A stretch of 35,200 bases of DNA from an uncultured bacterium (lineage in GTDB: Bacteria; Actinomycetota; Actinomycetes; S36-B12; CAIYMF01), in NCBI GenBank assembly GCA_903927265.1, contig CAIYMF010000308.1:1-35200 (forward strand). The letters run 5' to 3'. Shown here piece after piece: positions 1 to 9,100 of the stretch. A program made the position numbers and the translations under genes. The notes beneath the pieces were generated by a model that saw nothing but the letters and a program-made list of their open reading frames with translations, was not told the DNA's origin and searched no databases. Position 1 is the first letter of the stretch. Every line of letters begins with the position of its first letter.

Positions 1-876
1 CGTGACCTGTTCGACGATCACCGAACGTTCGGAATCGGCCACATCAGAGCCGATTTCCATTCCGCGATTCATGGGTCCTGGATGCATCACGATTGCATGT
101 TCGGGTAGCGACGCCATGCGCCGTGCATCGAGACCGTAACGACGGCTGTACTCGCGCGCGCTTGGGAAGAATGCCGAATCCATTCGCTCGGCCTGAACCC
201 GAAGCATCATCACCGCGTCGGTCTCGGGAAGCGGGGCGTCAATGCTGTAACTCACATCGCACGGCCACTGTTCGATGCCCACCGGAAGCAGCGTCGGCGG
301 GGCAACCAGCGTGACCTGCGCTCCGAGCGTGTGCAGTAGATGCACATTGCTGCGCGCTACGCGACTGTGCAGAACGTCGCCGACGATCGTGACGCGCCGC
401 CCAGCAAGGTCGCCCACTCCCCCGGTCAGGTGCTCGCGAATGGTGTACGCGTCAAGAAGCGCCTGCGTGGGGTGCTCGTGGGTTCCATCTCCGGCATTGA
501 CCACCGAGCCGCGAATCCAGCCCGAGGTGGCAAGGCGATGCGGAGCACCGCTCGCGGAGTGCCGAATGACCACCGCATCGGCACCCATGGCTTCGAGGGT
601 GAGCGCAGTGTCTTTGAGGCTCTCACCCTTCGACACGCTGGAGCCCTTAGCGGAGAAGTTGATGACATCGGCAGAGAGTCGCTTCGCCGCAGCTTCGAAA
701 GAAATGCGAGTGCGAGTCGAATCTTCGTAGAAAAGGTTGACCACGGTGCGCCCGCGTAATGTGGGCAATTTCTTGATGGGCCGGTCAGCAATCTGGGCAA
801 GTTCTTGGGCCGTGTCAAGCACGAGCAACGCGTCGTCGCGGGTGAGGTCGGTGGCCGACAACAGGTGCGCTTTCAC
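1..876 (-). CDS. pyrB: Aspartate carbamoyltransferase catalytic chain (3' end cut off by window)
   Basis: Catalyses carbamoyl phosphate plus aspartate to carbamoyl aspartate, the first committed step of cytoplasmic UMP synthesis. I translated 292 residues from a GTG at 876 to the window edge. The carbamoyl-phosphate motif STRTR lies at residues 53-57 and the HPTQ motif follows in a [10 protein letters not shown] context; an MHPGPMNRG block lies near the visible end. The family is usually a little over 300 residues, so only about 15-20 C-terminal residues are missing. The GTG start overlaps the pyrR stop as GTGA, implying translational coupling and shared control by PyrR. I see no sign of damage. 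Ornithine carbamoyltransferase is the nearest alternative, but the pyrR linkage and motif set favour PyrB. Confidence 0.96.
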   Translation of the reverse strand, partial: MKAHLLSATDLTRDDALLVLDTAQELAQIADRPIKKLPTLRGRTVVNLFYEDSTRTRISFEAAAKRLSADVINFSAKGSSVSKGESLKDTALTLEAMGADAVVIRHSASGAPHRLATSGWIRGSVVNAGDGTHEHPTQALLDAYTIREHLTGGVGDLAGRRVTIVGDVLHSRVARSNVHLLHTLGAQVTLVAPPTLLPVGIEQWPCDVSYSIDAPLPETDAVMMLRVQAERMDSAFFPSAREYSRRYGLDARRMASLPEHAIVMHPGPMNRGMEIGSDVADSERSVIVEQVT

Positions 877-1460
877 GATTGATCCTTCGGCCCCGACAGG
901 AAGACTCCGTCTTCTCCGTCGCGCTCGGCCAGTGCGACTCGCACTTTCTCACGCATCGACGTGGGCAGGTTCTTGCCCACATAGTCGGCGCGGATCGGCA
1001 GTTCGCGGTGTCCTCGGTCGACAAGAACGGCCAATTGCACGGCCCGCGGGCGACCCACGTCGTTGAGTGCGTCGAGTGCCGCGCGTACCGTGCGACCTGA
1101 ATAGAGCACATCGTCAACGAGAACGACGAGAGCGTCGTCAACTCCGGACGCCGGAATCTCCGTGGGCAGCAAGGCGCGCGCTGGTCGGCGTCGCAAATCG
1201 TCTCGATACATGGTGATGTCGAGGGACCCCACCGGTACCGAGCGACCTTGAATCTGCGAAAGCCGGGCGCCAAGCCGATCGGCGAGTTCGACGCCTCGAG
1301 TGGGAATACCCAACAAGATCACATCGTGGGCCCCTGTGGTTCGCTCATCGATCTCGTGAGCCATTCGCGTAATCGCGCGGGCAATATCGGATTCAGACAT
1401 CACCGGCTTGTCACCGGGGTGCATCCCTGCACTGTTCTGGGTGGTCGTCCCAGCATCCAT
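873..1460 (-). CDS. pyrR: PyrR, bifunctional pyr RNA-binding regulator / uracil phosphoribosyltransferase
   Basis: PyrR binds pyr-operon mRNA when UMP is high and lowers expression; many family members also convert uracil plus PRPP to UMP. The 195-residue protein carries the PRPP-binding loop [13 protein letters not shown] at residues 112-124 and the family blocks [13 protein letters not shown] and [11 protein letters not shown]. Its N-terminus is about 15-20 residues longer than the compact family core, and an internal ATG at residue 21 exists. The first ATG is kept because a near-perfect AAGGAGGT sits 4 bases upstream. The gene heads a pyrR-pyrB operon divergent from bldD, an order known from Streptomyces. 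A PyrR-type RNA hairpin lies directly before the ribosome site, suggesting autogenous translational repression. Confidence 0.96.
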   Translation of the reverse strand: MDAGTTTQNSAGMHPGDKPVMSESDIARAITRMAHEIDERTTGAHDVILLGIPTRGVELADRLGARLSQIQGRSVPVGSLDITMYRDDLRRRPARALLPTEIPASGVDDALVVLVDDVLYSGRTVRAALDALNDVGRPRAVQLAVLVDRGHRELPIRADYVGKNLPTSMREKVRVALAERDGEDGVFLSGPKDQS

Positions 1461-1464
1461 TGTG

Positions 1465-1472
1465 ACCTCCTT
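1465..1472 (-). promoter_or_regulatory. Strong Shine-Dalgarno site of pyrR
   Basis: On the minus strand AAGGAGGT lies 4 bases before the ATG at 1460. It fixes the start and is only one base away from the PyrR-type hairpin at 1474-1491, so protein bound to that hairpin would sterically compete with the ribosome. Confidence 0.85.
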
Positions 1473-1473
1473 C

Positions 1474-1491
1474 CCCGCCTCACAGGACGGG
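1474..1491 (-). promoter_or_regulatory. PyrR-binding RNA hairpin in the pyrR leader
   Basis: The minus-strand RNA folds with a CCCG/CGGG lower stem, one bulged U, a CC/GG upper pair and a UGUGA loop. The core TCCTGTGAGG matches the published PyrR binding-loop consensus (ARUCCNGNGAGGYU) at every fixed position of UCCNGNGAGGY; only the outermost A and U differ, replaced by a C-G pair. No U-tract or alternative terminator is visible, so repression of translation, as reported for mycobacterial PyrR, is more likely than attenuation. Confidence 0.8.
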
Positions 1492-1517
1492 TCGTTAAAG
1501 GACGCCTAGCATCGCTG

Positions 1518-1523
1518 ACCCTA
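1518..1523 (-). promoter_or_regulatory. Candidate -10 element of pyrR-pyrB
   Basis: Minus-strand TAGGGT matches the actinobacterial TANNNT -10 pattern and is the same hexamer found before pyk and priA. It predicts a leader of about 50 bases containing the PyrR hairpin. A TTGACC at 1544-1549 resembles a -35 box, but the 20-base spacing is too long, so only the -10 is proposed. Confidence 0.4.
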
Positions 1524-1585
1524 CCCCATGCCCCGCGGTGCGCGGTCAATCGGGAGCGGGCGGTCACGAGTAGATGGGGCAAAGC

Positions 1586-1602
1586 GGCACACTCTCACTG
1601 CC
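1586..1602. promoter_or_regulatory. Hyphenated inverted repeat in the pyrR/bldD intergenic region
   Basis: GGCA and TGCC arms flank a 9-base centre ending in TCACT, a half-site compatible with published BldD boxes (AGTGA-n-TCACT/C). The other half-site is poor. It lies just upstream of the candidate bldD -10 and could serve bldD autoregulation; this is a weak call. Confidence 0.25.
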
Positions 1603-1611
1603 GGCATGCAT

Positions 1612-1617
1612 TACGCT
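1612..1617 (+). promoter_or_regulatory. Candidate -10 element of bldD
   Basis: TACGCT fits TANNNT and predicts a transcript start near 1624, giving a leader of about 30 bases that includes the AAGGAGG site at 1643-1649. No convincing -35 is visible. Confidence 0.35.
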
Positions 1618-1653
1618 CTGTAGCCGGGGGGACGGTTAGTCCAAGGAGGACAT

Positions 1654-2142
1654 GTGGCGAGCGATTACGCCAAGGCACTGGGATCTCGACTGCGGGCAAT
1701 TCGCCAGCAACAGGGATTGAGTTTGCATGGCGTCGAGGAGAAGTCCAAAGGCCGCTGGAAGGCTGTCGTCATTGGCTCATACGAGCGCGGTGACCGAGCC
1801 GTCACCGTACAAAAACTCGCCGAATTGGCTGACTTTTACGGAGTCCCCGTCTCCGAACTGCTCCCCGATAGCGCCCCTGCCTCAGCATCCGAAGCCCCTC
1901 CGAGGCTCATCCTCGATCTCGAGCGACTGGGCTCAGTACCAGCGGAGAAGGCCGGACCATTGGCCCGCTACGCAGCGGCCATTCAGGCTCAGCGCGGCGA
2001 CTACAACGGACGAATCCTGTCGATTCGCCAAGAGGACCTACGCACACTCGGAGTGATCTACGACGAGCCCGCAAGCCGACTGGCCGAGCAACTCATCGCC
2101 TGGGGCGTGCTCAATCCTGAGGCACGGCAAGGACTGGACTAA
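1654..2142 (+). CDS. bldD: BldD-family c-di-GMP-responsive transcription regulator
   Basis: BldD is an actinobacterial repressor that dimerises around cyclic di-GMP and controls development in Streptomyces. The 162-residue protein has an N-terminal XRE-type helix-turn-helix (about residues 6-70, with the typical SKGRWKAVVIGSYERGDRAV stretch) and a C-terminal effector domain. The c-di-GMP signature RXD-x8-RXXD is intact as R114-G-D116 and R125-Q-E-D128, at the same residue numbers reported for Streptomyces BldD. The start is GTG at 1654, with AAGGAGG at 1643-1649; an ATG two bases earlier is in another frame. Its 3' end overlaps the convergent AbiEi-like gene by 32 bases. What it regulates here cannot be read from the window. 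Confidence 0.95.
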   Translation: MASDYAKALGSRLRAIRQQQGLSLHGVEEKSKGRWKAVVIGSYERGDRAVTVQKLAELADFYGVPVSELLPDSAPASASEAPPRLILDLERLGSVPAEKAGPLARYAAAIQAQRGDYNGRILSIRQEDLRTLGVIYDEPASRLAEQLIAWGVLNPEARQGLD

Positions 2143-3190
2143 CACGCGGACGGGGGCGGCGTGCTGCGTGGTGCACGGCGTTCATGAAGGTTCTGACGTG
2201 GCCCGGTAGGTCAGCCTGCAACATGTGCGCCGACACCGGGAAGACCGTGACTCCCGCCGCCGAATACCGCTGCAGGGCTGCCACGAAAGCCGCGTCTGGG
2301 GCAGCAAGTTCAATGGCAACCCCGACGGAATCGAGCCACGCAAGTGGCATTCCGACATGCTCGCCCGACGGACCCACCAACCGGGTCTTCCACAGCGGTT
2401 GCGCGACGCCCGCTTCATGAATAAGAGTCGTGACCAGATCACCCACACTGACGCGTGACGCGTGGATTCGTGACATCAGAACAGCGCGAAGCGCGGCCGA
2501 ACCCTGCCGCGGCCCCTCCCTCACCTCGACCAAGAGTTCGTCGATGGAGGTCAATCCTCGGCGTACACATTCATCAACCAGCACCGCAACTTCGCGCGCA
2601 CTATCGGCCCGACGCGCTGTATCGGCAACAGCGCGACACGTCGACGTCATACGCAATCCATCAATGATCTGCTCGGCGGGCCACCTGCGCGTACGAGCAA
2701 CATCGAGGTAGCCGGCCGCCAAGAGGTGATGTTCGTGCGGCATGAGCAGATGCACCGGTTCGGGCAGCCGATGATCGTCGCTCACCTCTTGCAACCGCCC
2801 AGCCCGCACCCCAAGATGCCGCAGGACCGTGGGCCCAGCGAGAATTCCGTGGGGTGCTGAATACAGGAGCGCGGCACGTTCACGCTGCCGTCGATCGGGT
2901 CGACCACCGGTCACCAAATGTACTCCCGGCAACACCCGAGTCCAGGAACGACCGGCACGAAGCCGACCACTCGCCGTTGAACTCGGAACACCGATCGCGC
3001 GCATCTGCGCTGAACTGACAAGTTCGTCTTGGCTCGATGCGATGTCGGCAAGCCGCTCGCGCCATTCGGCGCGAGAAGAAGCCGCCCGTACCTCGTGGAT
3101 GGGTGCGTCGGGGTCACTCAGAAGCGCTGTCATAGAGCGATAGTCCCCGAAACGGTCAACTACACGCAGTGACGTGTGGATAGTTGCCAC
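2111..3190 (-). CDS. AbiEi-like (type IV antitoxin domain) protein with reduced nuclease-like C-terminus
   Basis: Unnamed protein of up to 359 residues. Residues about 45-110 look like the AbiEi-type winged-helix region: a block around ASSQDELVSSAQMRAIGVPSS, then the WTRVLPGVHLV turn. The middle contains R/E-rich helices (TCRAVADTARRA). The C-terminus resembles the restriction-like fold found in many actinobacterial relatives, but where those usually have a VEVD/VEYDG acidic core with following histidine, this one reads GVAIELAAPD, so catalysis is doubtful. No partner AbiEii toxin lies beside it, so a toxin-antitoxin role is not supported. It follows pyk by 9 bases and overlaps bldD tail to tail. 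The GTG at 3190 has no ribosome site; ATG at 3133 is a reasonable alternative start. Confidence 0.7.
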   Translation of the reverse strand: MATIHTSLRVVDRFGDYRSMTALLSDPDAPIHEVRAASSRAEWRERLADIASSQDELVSSAQMRAIGVPSSTASGRLRAGRSWTRVLPGVHLVTGGRPDRRQRERAALLYSAPHGILAGPTVLRHLGVRAGRLQEVSDDHRLPEPVHLLMPHEHHLLAAGYLDVARTRRWPAEQIIDGLRMTSTCRAVADTARRADSAREVAVLVDECVRRGLTSIDELLVEVREGPRQGSAALRAVLMSRIHASRVSVGDLVTTLIHEAGVAQPLWKTRLVGPSGEHVGMPLAWLDSVGVAIELAAPDAAFVAALQRYSAAGVTVFPVSAHMLQADLPGHVRTFMNAVHHAARRPRPRVSPVLAVPQD

Positions 3191-3199
3191 GGGTCGCGG

Positions 3200-4693
3200 T
3201 CAGACTCCGCCGCCACCCACTGAACTCGAGCCCATGAGGTGCACCCGCATGCCGTTCGTGGTGCCAGGAACACCCGGTGGGACTCCGGCCACAATGACAA
3301 CGCGCTCACCCGCGGTGGCACGCCCAATATCAAGCAACGCTTTATCAACCTGAACGACCATGTCGTCGGTGTGCATCACGTTGGGCACAAGGAACGTTTC
3401 GACTCCCCACACCAACGCCAACTGACTGCGAACTCGTGCGTTCGGGGTGAAGGCCAGCAGCGACGTACGCGATCGCCAGCGCGAAATCATTCGAGCCGAC
3501 AACCCCGTCTCTGTGAACGCGATGAGATTCGACGCACCCACAGCATCAGCGACATCTACCGCAGCTCGTGTCAGTGCCTTGGCGGTGGAACCCCGCACCG
3601 GCGAATTCGACAATGCCGCCAACATCTCATCAATCCGGTCGCCGCCACCGCCGGATGTGTCATGCAAGACCGGCAACTTGTGCAACGCCTCCTGCTCGAC
3701 GTGAGAAATGATGCGACTCATCGTCGACACCACCAAGGCGGGATGCACACCCACACTGGTTTCTCCCGACAACATGAGCGCGTCGGTGCCATCGAGTACT
3801 GCATTGGCGACATCGCTAACCTCGGCGCGCGTCGGGCGCGATGCGCTAATCATTGAGTCGAGCATCTGAGTGGCCACGATGACCGGCTTTGCCGCCAGCC
3901 GGCACAGGGTAATTGCGCGCTTCTGAACGAGAGGCACTCGCTCGAGTGGAAGTTCGACTCCGAGGTCACCACGCGCCACCATCACCCCGTCGAAGGCCGC
4001 AACGATTTCTTCAAGATTGTCGACAGCTTGAGGCTTCTCGACCTTGGCGAGTACCGGAAGCCGCAGGCCTTCCTCGTCCATGATTCGATGCACATCGATG
4101 ACATCGGCGGCCGAACGTACGAATGACAGGGCGATCATGTCGCACCCGGTGCGCAGCGCCCAGCGCAGATCGTCGATGTCCTTCTCCGAGAGCGCGGGAA
4201 CGCTGACAGCCACACCCGGCAGATTCAGGCCCTTATGGCTGGAGACGGGCCCACCTTCGATGACGCAGGTCACAACTCGCGGACCGTCAACCTCGACGAC
4301 CTCCAACGCAACGCGCCCATCGTCGATCAAAATGCGGTCACCCGCGCGGCAGTCACCTGGCAAACCGAGAAAGGTCGTCGAGCACCCGGTCGCATCACCA
4401 TCGCGTTCTTCAGTCGTGATGGTGAAGGTCTGACCGTTGGTCAGCACCACGGCACCACCCGAGAATCGGCCAAGCCGAATCTTGGGACCCTGTAAGTCGG
4501 CAAGGATGCCGACGCCGTGTCCGGCATCATCAGCGGCCCGGCGCACCGTGTCGTAGGTGACCCGGTGATCGGTGTGGTCGCCGTGCGACAAATTGAGCCG
4601 AGCGACATCCATTCCGGCGTCAATGAGCCCACGAATCGACTCGTAGCTCGATGTGGCAGGACCCAACGTGCAAACAATTTTGGCGCGGCGCAC
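3200..4693 (-). CDS. pyk: Pyruvate kinase
   Basis: Transfers phosphate from phosphoenolpyruvate to ADP, the last step of glycolysis, as a cytoplasmic tetramer. The 497-residue reading starts with RRAKIVCTLGPATSS, followed by ARLNLSHG for metal and substrate binding. The catalytic-lysine block LAKVEKPQAVDNLEEI, the VMVARGDLGVELP Mg-binding block and the ATQMLDSM and SGETSVG blocks follow in the normal order. Length is usual for the family. An in-frame TTG at 4699 would add two residues, but the GTG at 4693 matches the family N-terminus and lies 6 bases after a TAGGGT -10 element, suggesting a leaderless message. It lies 44 bases downstream of gltD on the same strand. Confidence 0.97.
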   Translation of the reverse strand: MRRAKIVCTLGPATSSYESIRGLIDAGMDVARLNLSHGDHTDHRVTYDTVRRAADDAGHGVGILADLQGPKIRLGRFSGGAVVLTNGQTFTITTEERDGDATGCSTTFLGLPGDCRAGDRILIDDGRVALEVVEVDGPRVVTCVIEGGPVSSHKGLNLPGVAVSVPALSEKDIDDLRWALRTGCDMIALSFVRSAADVIDVHRIMDEEGLRLPVLAKVEKPQAVDNLEEIVAAFDGVMVARGDLGVELPLERVPLVQKRAITLCRLAAKPVIVATQMLDSMISASRPTRAEVSDVANAVLDGTDALMLSGETSVGVHPALVVSTMSRIISHVEQEALHKLPVLHDTSGGGGDRIDEMLAALSNSPVRGSTAKALTRAAVDVADAVGASNLIAFTETGLSARMISRWRSRTSLLAFTPNARVRSQLALVWGVETFLVPNVMHTDDMVVQVDKALLDIGRATAGERVVIVAGVPPGVPGTTNGMRVHLMGSSSVGGGGV

Positions 4694-4699
4694 TGTCAA

Positions 4700-4705
4700 A
4701 CCCTA
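4700..4705 (-). promoter_or_regulatory. -10 element for leaderless pyk
   Basis: Minus-strand TAGGGT is separated from the GTG at 4693 by exactly 6 bases, placing the transcript start at or next to the start codon. No Shine-Dalgarno site precedes this GTG. No clear -35 is seen. Confidence 0.5.
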
Positions 4706-4743
4706 TCGGTTGGTGGTGGAGGTGAACGTGAGCGGAAAATCGA

Positions 4744-6198
4744 TCATGCAAGTAGTTGTCGAGCGGAGGCGAGGATCGGGGCGGGCAGATTCGTCTCGCC
4801 GGTGAGATAGCGGTCGACGGCTGCCGCGGCGGAACGTCCTTCAGCGATGGCCCAGACGATCAGCGATTGGCCACGGCCCGCGTCGCCGGCGACGAAGACT
4901 CCGTCGACGGACGTCGCGTAATGGTCATCGCGCACAATCGTGCCTCGCGCGTCGATGTCCAGTGCCAACTGGTCGGCCAATGACTGGGCTTCCGGACCGG
5001 TGAAACCCATCGCGAGCAGCACCAGGTCAGCCGGAATCTCTCGCTCGGAACCTTCGACCTCAACCAAAGAACCGTTGACCCACTCAACCTCGCTGAGAAC
5101 AAGTGCTCGCACTCGACCCTGCCCATCATCAACGAATCGCTTGGTCGAGACCGAGAACACCCGCTCACCACCTTCTTCGTGAGCGCTCGACACGCGATAG
5201 ACCATCGGATACGTCGGCCATGGCTGTCCGGCGGGACGCGCTTCCGGTGGCTGCGCAAGGATTTCCAACTGCGTCACCGAAGCGGCGCCGTGGCGATGAG
5301 ACGTGCCGAGGCAGTCAGCACCGGTGTCTCCCCCGCCAATGATGACGACGTGACGCCCACCGGCGTCGATCACCGGCACATCGCGGTCACCTTCTTGAAT
5401 GCGATTGGCCAGCGGCAGGAATTCCATCGCCTGATGAATACCTGCGAGTTCGCGGCCAGGTACATCAAGTTCACGACCAATCGTCGAACCCACTGCCAGC
5501 ACAATGGCGTCGTAGCGACGACGTAAATCATCAGCGGTGATATCGGTACCAATATCAACTCCGGGACGGAACTTGACTCCCTCCGTTTCCATCTGCGCCA
5601 GCCGGAGATCGAGATGCTTCTTTTCCATCTTGAACTCGGGGATTCCGTAGCGCAGGAGCCCACCGATGCGATCGGCCCGCTCAAACACCGCAACGGTGTG
5701 GCCGGCACGCGCGAGTTGCTGGGCGGCGGCAAGTCCTGCGGGGCCGGAGCCCACGACGGCCACGGTGCGGCCCGACAGGCGCGAGGGCGGCTGTGGCTGC
5801 ACCCAGCCCGAATCCCAGGCGCGATCAATGATCGACACCTCGACCTGTTTGATAGTGACGGGATCGGCGTTGATTCCGAGCACACACGACGTTTCACACG
5901 GGGCTGGGCAGAGCCGGCCCGTAAACTCAGGGAAGTTGTTCGTGGCGTGCAGACGCTCACTCGCCGCACGCCAGTCGTCACGCCACACCAGATCATTCCA
6001 TTCGGGAATGAGGTTTCCGAGCGGGCAACCGTTGTGACAGAACGGAATACCGCAATCCATGCAGCGGCCCGCTTGCTTCTGCACGTGCTCGGAAGGAAAT
6101 GGCTCATACACTTCGCGCCAATCCATCAACCTCACATCAACCGGACGGCGGGTCGGAGTTTCGCGAGCCGTCGTGAGGAAACCCTTCGGATCTGCCAT
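4744..6198 (-). CDS. gltD: Glutamate synthase (NADPH) small subunit
   Basis: The beta subunit takes electrons from NADPH through FAD and passes them by iron-sulfur clusters to GltB. The 484-residue protein begins with the cysteine block CMDCGIPFCHNGCP (C46, C49, C54, C58) and a second CPAPCETSC block for the 4Fe-4S clusters. A Rossmann FAD motif VVGSGPAGLAAAQQLARAG follows, then a second dinucleotide motif IIGGGDTGADC for NADPH and a C-terminal GVFVAGDAGRGQSL FAD block. It starts with ATG overlapping the gltB stop by one base (TGATG), so the two subunits are translationally coupled in the usual gltB-gltD order. Confidence 0.97.
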   Translation of the reverse strand: MADPKGFLTTARETPTRRPVDVRLMDWREVYEPFPSEHVQKQAGRCMDCGIPFCHNGCPLGNLIPEWNDLVWRDDWRAASERLHATNNFPEFTGRLCPAPCETSCVLGINADPVTIKQVEVSIIDRAWDSGWVQPQPPSRLSGRTVAVVGSGPAGLAAAQQLARAGHTVAVFERADRIGGLLRYGIPEFKMEKKHLDLRLAQMETEGVKFRPGVDIGTDITADDLRRRYDAIVLAVGSTIGRELDVPGRELAGIHQAMEFLPLANRIQEGDRDVPVIDAGGRHVVIIGGGDTGADCLGTSHRHGAASVTQLEILAQPPEARPAGQPWPTYPMVYRVSSAHEEGGERVFSVSTKRFVDDGQGRVRALVLSEVEWVNGSLVEVEGSEREIPADLVLLAMGFTGPEAQSLADQLALDIDARGTIVRDDHYATSVDGVFVAGDAGRGQSLIVWAIAEGRSAAAAVDRYLTGETNLPAPILASARQLLA

Positions 6199-9100
6199 CA
6201 GACCGCTCCCATCACATAGGTCATCGAATCAAGTCCTTCAGCCACGGCACGTGCTTGGGCGGCAAGGACGCGCTTGTAGTCGCGCGGCATCACCCGAGAG
6301 AACCGCGCAAGCCCTTCATCGCCCGCAGCCAGGAGCGCGGCGGCCACGGTTGATCCCGTTTCGTCCGCATGCTGTGTCAACACGTTGCGAAGGAACAACA
6401 AATCGTCGTCATCAAGACCCTCAACGTCAACCATCTCTCCATTGATGCGCAAGGGCTGCGCATCAAGTAGATAGGCGATTCCACCCGACATTCCCGCCGC
6501 GAAGTTACGGCCGGTCTCGCCTAACACCACTACTCGCCCGCCCGTCATGTACTCGCAGCCGTGGTCTCCGGTGCCTTCAACCACGACCGTCGCACCCGAG
6601 TTACGAACGCAGCACCGCTCACCGACTTTGCCTCGAACCAAGATGGTGCCAGCAGTCGCGCCGTAGGCGATGACGTTGCCGGCGATGATGTTCTCTTCGG
6701 CAGCGAAGGTGGCGGTGTCGTGAGGGCGCACGACGAGGTGCCCGCCACTCAAACCCTTACCGAGGTAATCATTGGTGTCGCCCACAAGGCGCAAGGTCAC
6801 GCCAGCCGGCAGGAAGGCGCCAAAGGATTGGCCGGCGGAGCCGGTGAACGTGATGTCAACGGACCCCTCAGGCAGACCAGTTCCACCGAATTTCCTCGTG
6901 ATCTCGGCGCCCAGCATCGTGCCGACCGTGCGGTTGACATTACGAATGGGCAACGCGGCGCTGATCGAATCACCGCCCTCAAGAACTCCCTTGCATAGAG
7001 CGATGAGTTCGTTGTCGAGAGCACGATCAAGCCCATGATCTTGTTCAATCATCTGCCGTCGAGGTGCGTCGCCAAGGTCAGGCACATGCAAGATCGGCGC
7101 GAGGTCAAGTCCACTGGCCTTCCAATGGTCGATCGCCTCGCGCGAGTCGATCAGTTCGGCATGACCAATCGCTTCATCGAGAGTGCGGAAACCCAACGAC
7201 GCGAGAATCTCGCGCACCTCTTCGGCGATGTAGTGGAAGAAGGTCTCGAGGAACTCGGGCTTGCCGGAGAAACGCTCGCGCAGGACTGGGTTCTGCGTCG
7301 CTACTCCCACCGGACACGTATCAAGATGGCACACACGCATCATGATGCATCCCATCACCACCAGTGGGGCCGTCGCAAAGCCGTACTCCTCCGCGCCGAG
7401 CAGCGCGGCGATCACGACATCACGGCCGGTCTTAAGTTGTCCATCGGTCTGAACCACCACTCGGTCGCGCAACCCGTTGAGCATGAGGGTCTGTTGCGTC
7501 TCGGCCAGACCGAGCTCCCACGGCGCTCCCGCATGCTTGAGCGAGGTGAGCGGCGATGCCCCAGTACCGCCGTCGTGACCGCTGATCAAGATGACGTCGG
7601 CGTGCGCCTTGGCGACACCCGCCGCCACCGTTCCAACCCCAACCTCACTGACCAACTTGACGTGAACACGCGCACGATTGTTGGAGTTCTTCAGGTCGTG
7701 AATGAGTTGCGCGAGGTCTTCGATTGAGTAGATGTCGTGATGCGGCGGTGGCGAGATCAGTCCAACACCTGGTGTCGAATGCCGCGTGCGTGCAATCCAC
7801 GGGTACACCTTGTGGCCGGGCAACTGGCCACCTTCACCCGGCTTGGCTCCCTGAGCCACCTTGATCTGCAGGTCGTCGGCGTTGACAAGGTATTCGCTGG
7901 TGACACCAAATCTCCCGGATGCGACCTGCTTGACCGCCGACCGCTTGGAGTCACCATTGGGTAGTGGACTGAAGCGCTCGGGGTCTTCACCACCTTCACC
8001 AGTATTGGACTTGGCACCGAGCCGGTTCATGGCAATGGCCAATGTTTCATGGGCCTCTTGCGAAATGGATCCGTACGACATCGCACCGGTCGAGAAACGA
8101 CGCACAATGTCGGAGACGGACTCCACCTCATCGAGGGGTACAGGCGCGCACTTGTCATCGCGAAGTCGGAAGAGCCCGCGCAGGGTCATCAGGCGATGCG
8201 ACTGTGAGTTCACGCGCTCGGTGTACTGACGGAACACATCGAACTGCTGATTGCGCGTGGAATGCTGCAGTCGGAAGACAGTTTCGGGATCGAAAAGGTG
8301 CGGTTCGCCCTCGCGGCGCCACTGGTATTCGCCACCCACATCGAGCACGCGGTGAGCAGGTGAGATTCCACTCGGCGGATAGGCAACGGCATGGCGCAAC
8401 GCTGATTCTTTGGCGATGACGTCGAGTCCCACCCCACCCAATTTGCTCGTGGTGCCAGTGAAGTATCGGTCGACCACCTCATGTGAGAGCCCGATGGCCT
8501 CGAAAATTTGTGCACCGCGGTAGGACGCGACCGTCGAGACACCCATCTTGCTCATCACCTTGAGCACGCCCTTGCCCAAGGACTTGATGGTGTTGCGCAC
8601 CGCCCTTTCTGCCCCGATGCCCGACACCACCCCTTGGCGCACCAGGTCTTCCACAGTCTCGAGTGCGAGGTACGGGTTGACTGCAGCGGCACCGTAGCCG
8701 ATGAGCAAGGCAACGTGGTGCACTTCGCGCACGTCACCGCTTTCAATGAGCAAACCGACCATCGTGCGGGTACGTTCGCGCACGAGATGGTGGTGAACCG
8801 CACTGCACAGAAGCAGCGAGGGAATCGGAGCCCATTCGGCGTCGCTGTCGCGGTCGCTGAGAACGATGAATCGCTTGCCTTGGCGAATCAGCGCGTCGAC
8901 CTCATGACAGATCTCGCGAATCCGCTCGGCAAGACCCTCGCCTCCCCCGCTTACTCGATACAGTCCGCGAATCTTGGCGGCCGCAAAACCCGGAAGATCG
9001 CCGTCGAGGTTGATGTGCAGCACCTTGGCTAGCTCGTCGTTGTCGATGACAGGGAACGGCAGCAGCACCTGCCGACAGTGACCCGCGGACTCTTCGAGCA

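Noticed and set aside
7035-7727. 230-codon open frame on the plus strand within gltB
   Set aside because: Shadow of the FMN-domain region of gltB; low-complexity, Arg/His-rich translation.
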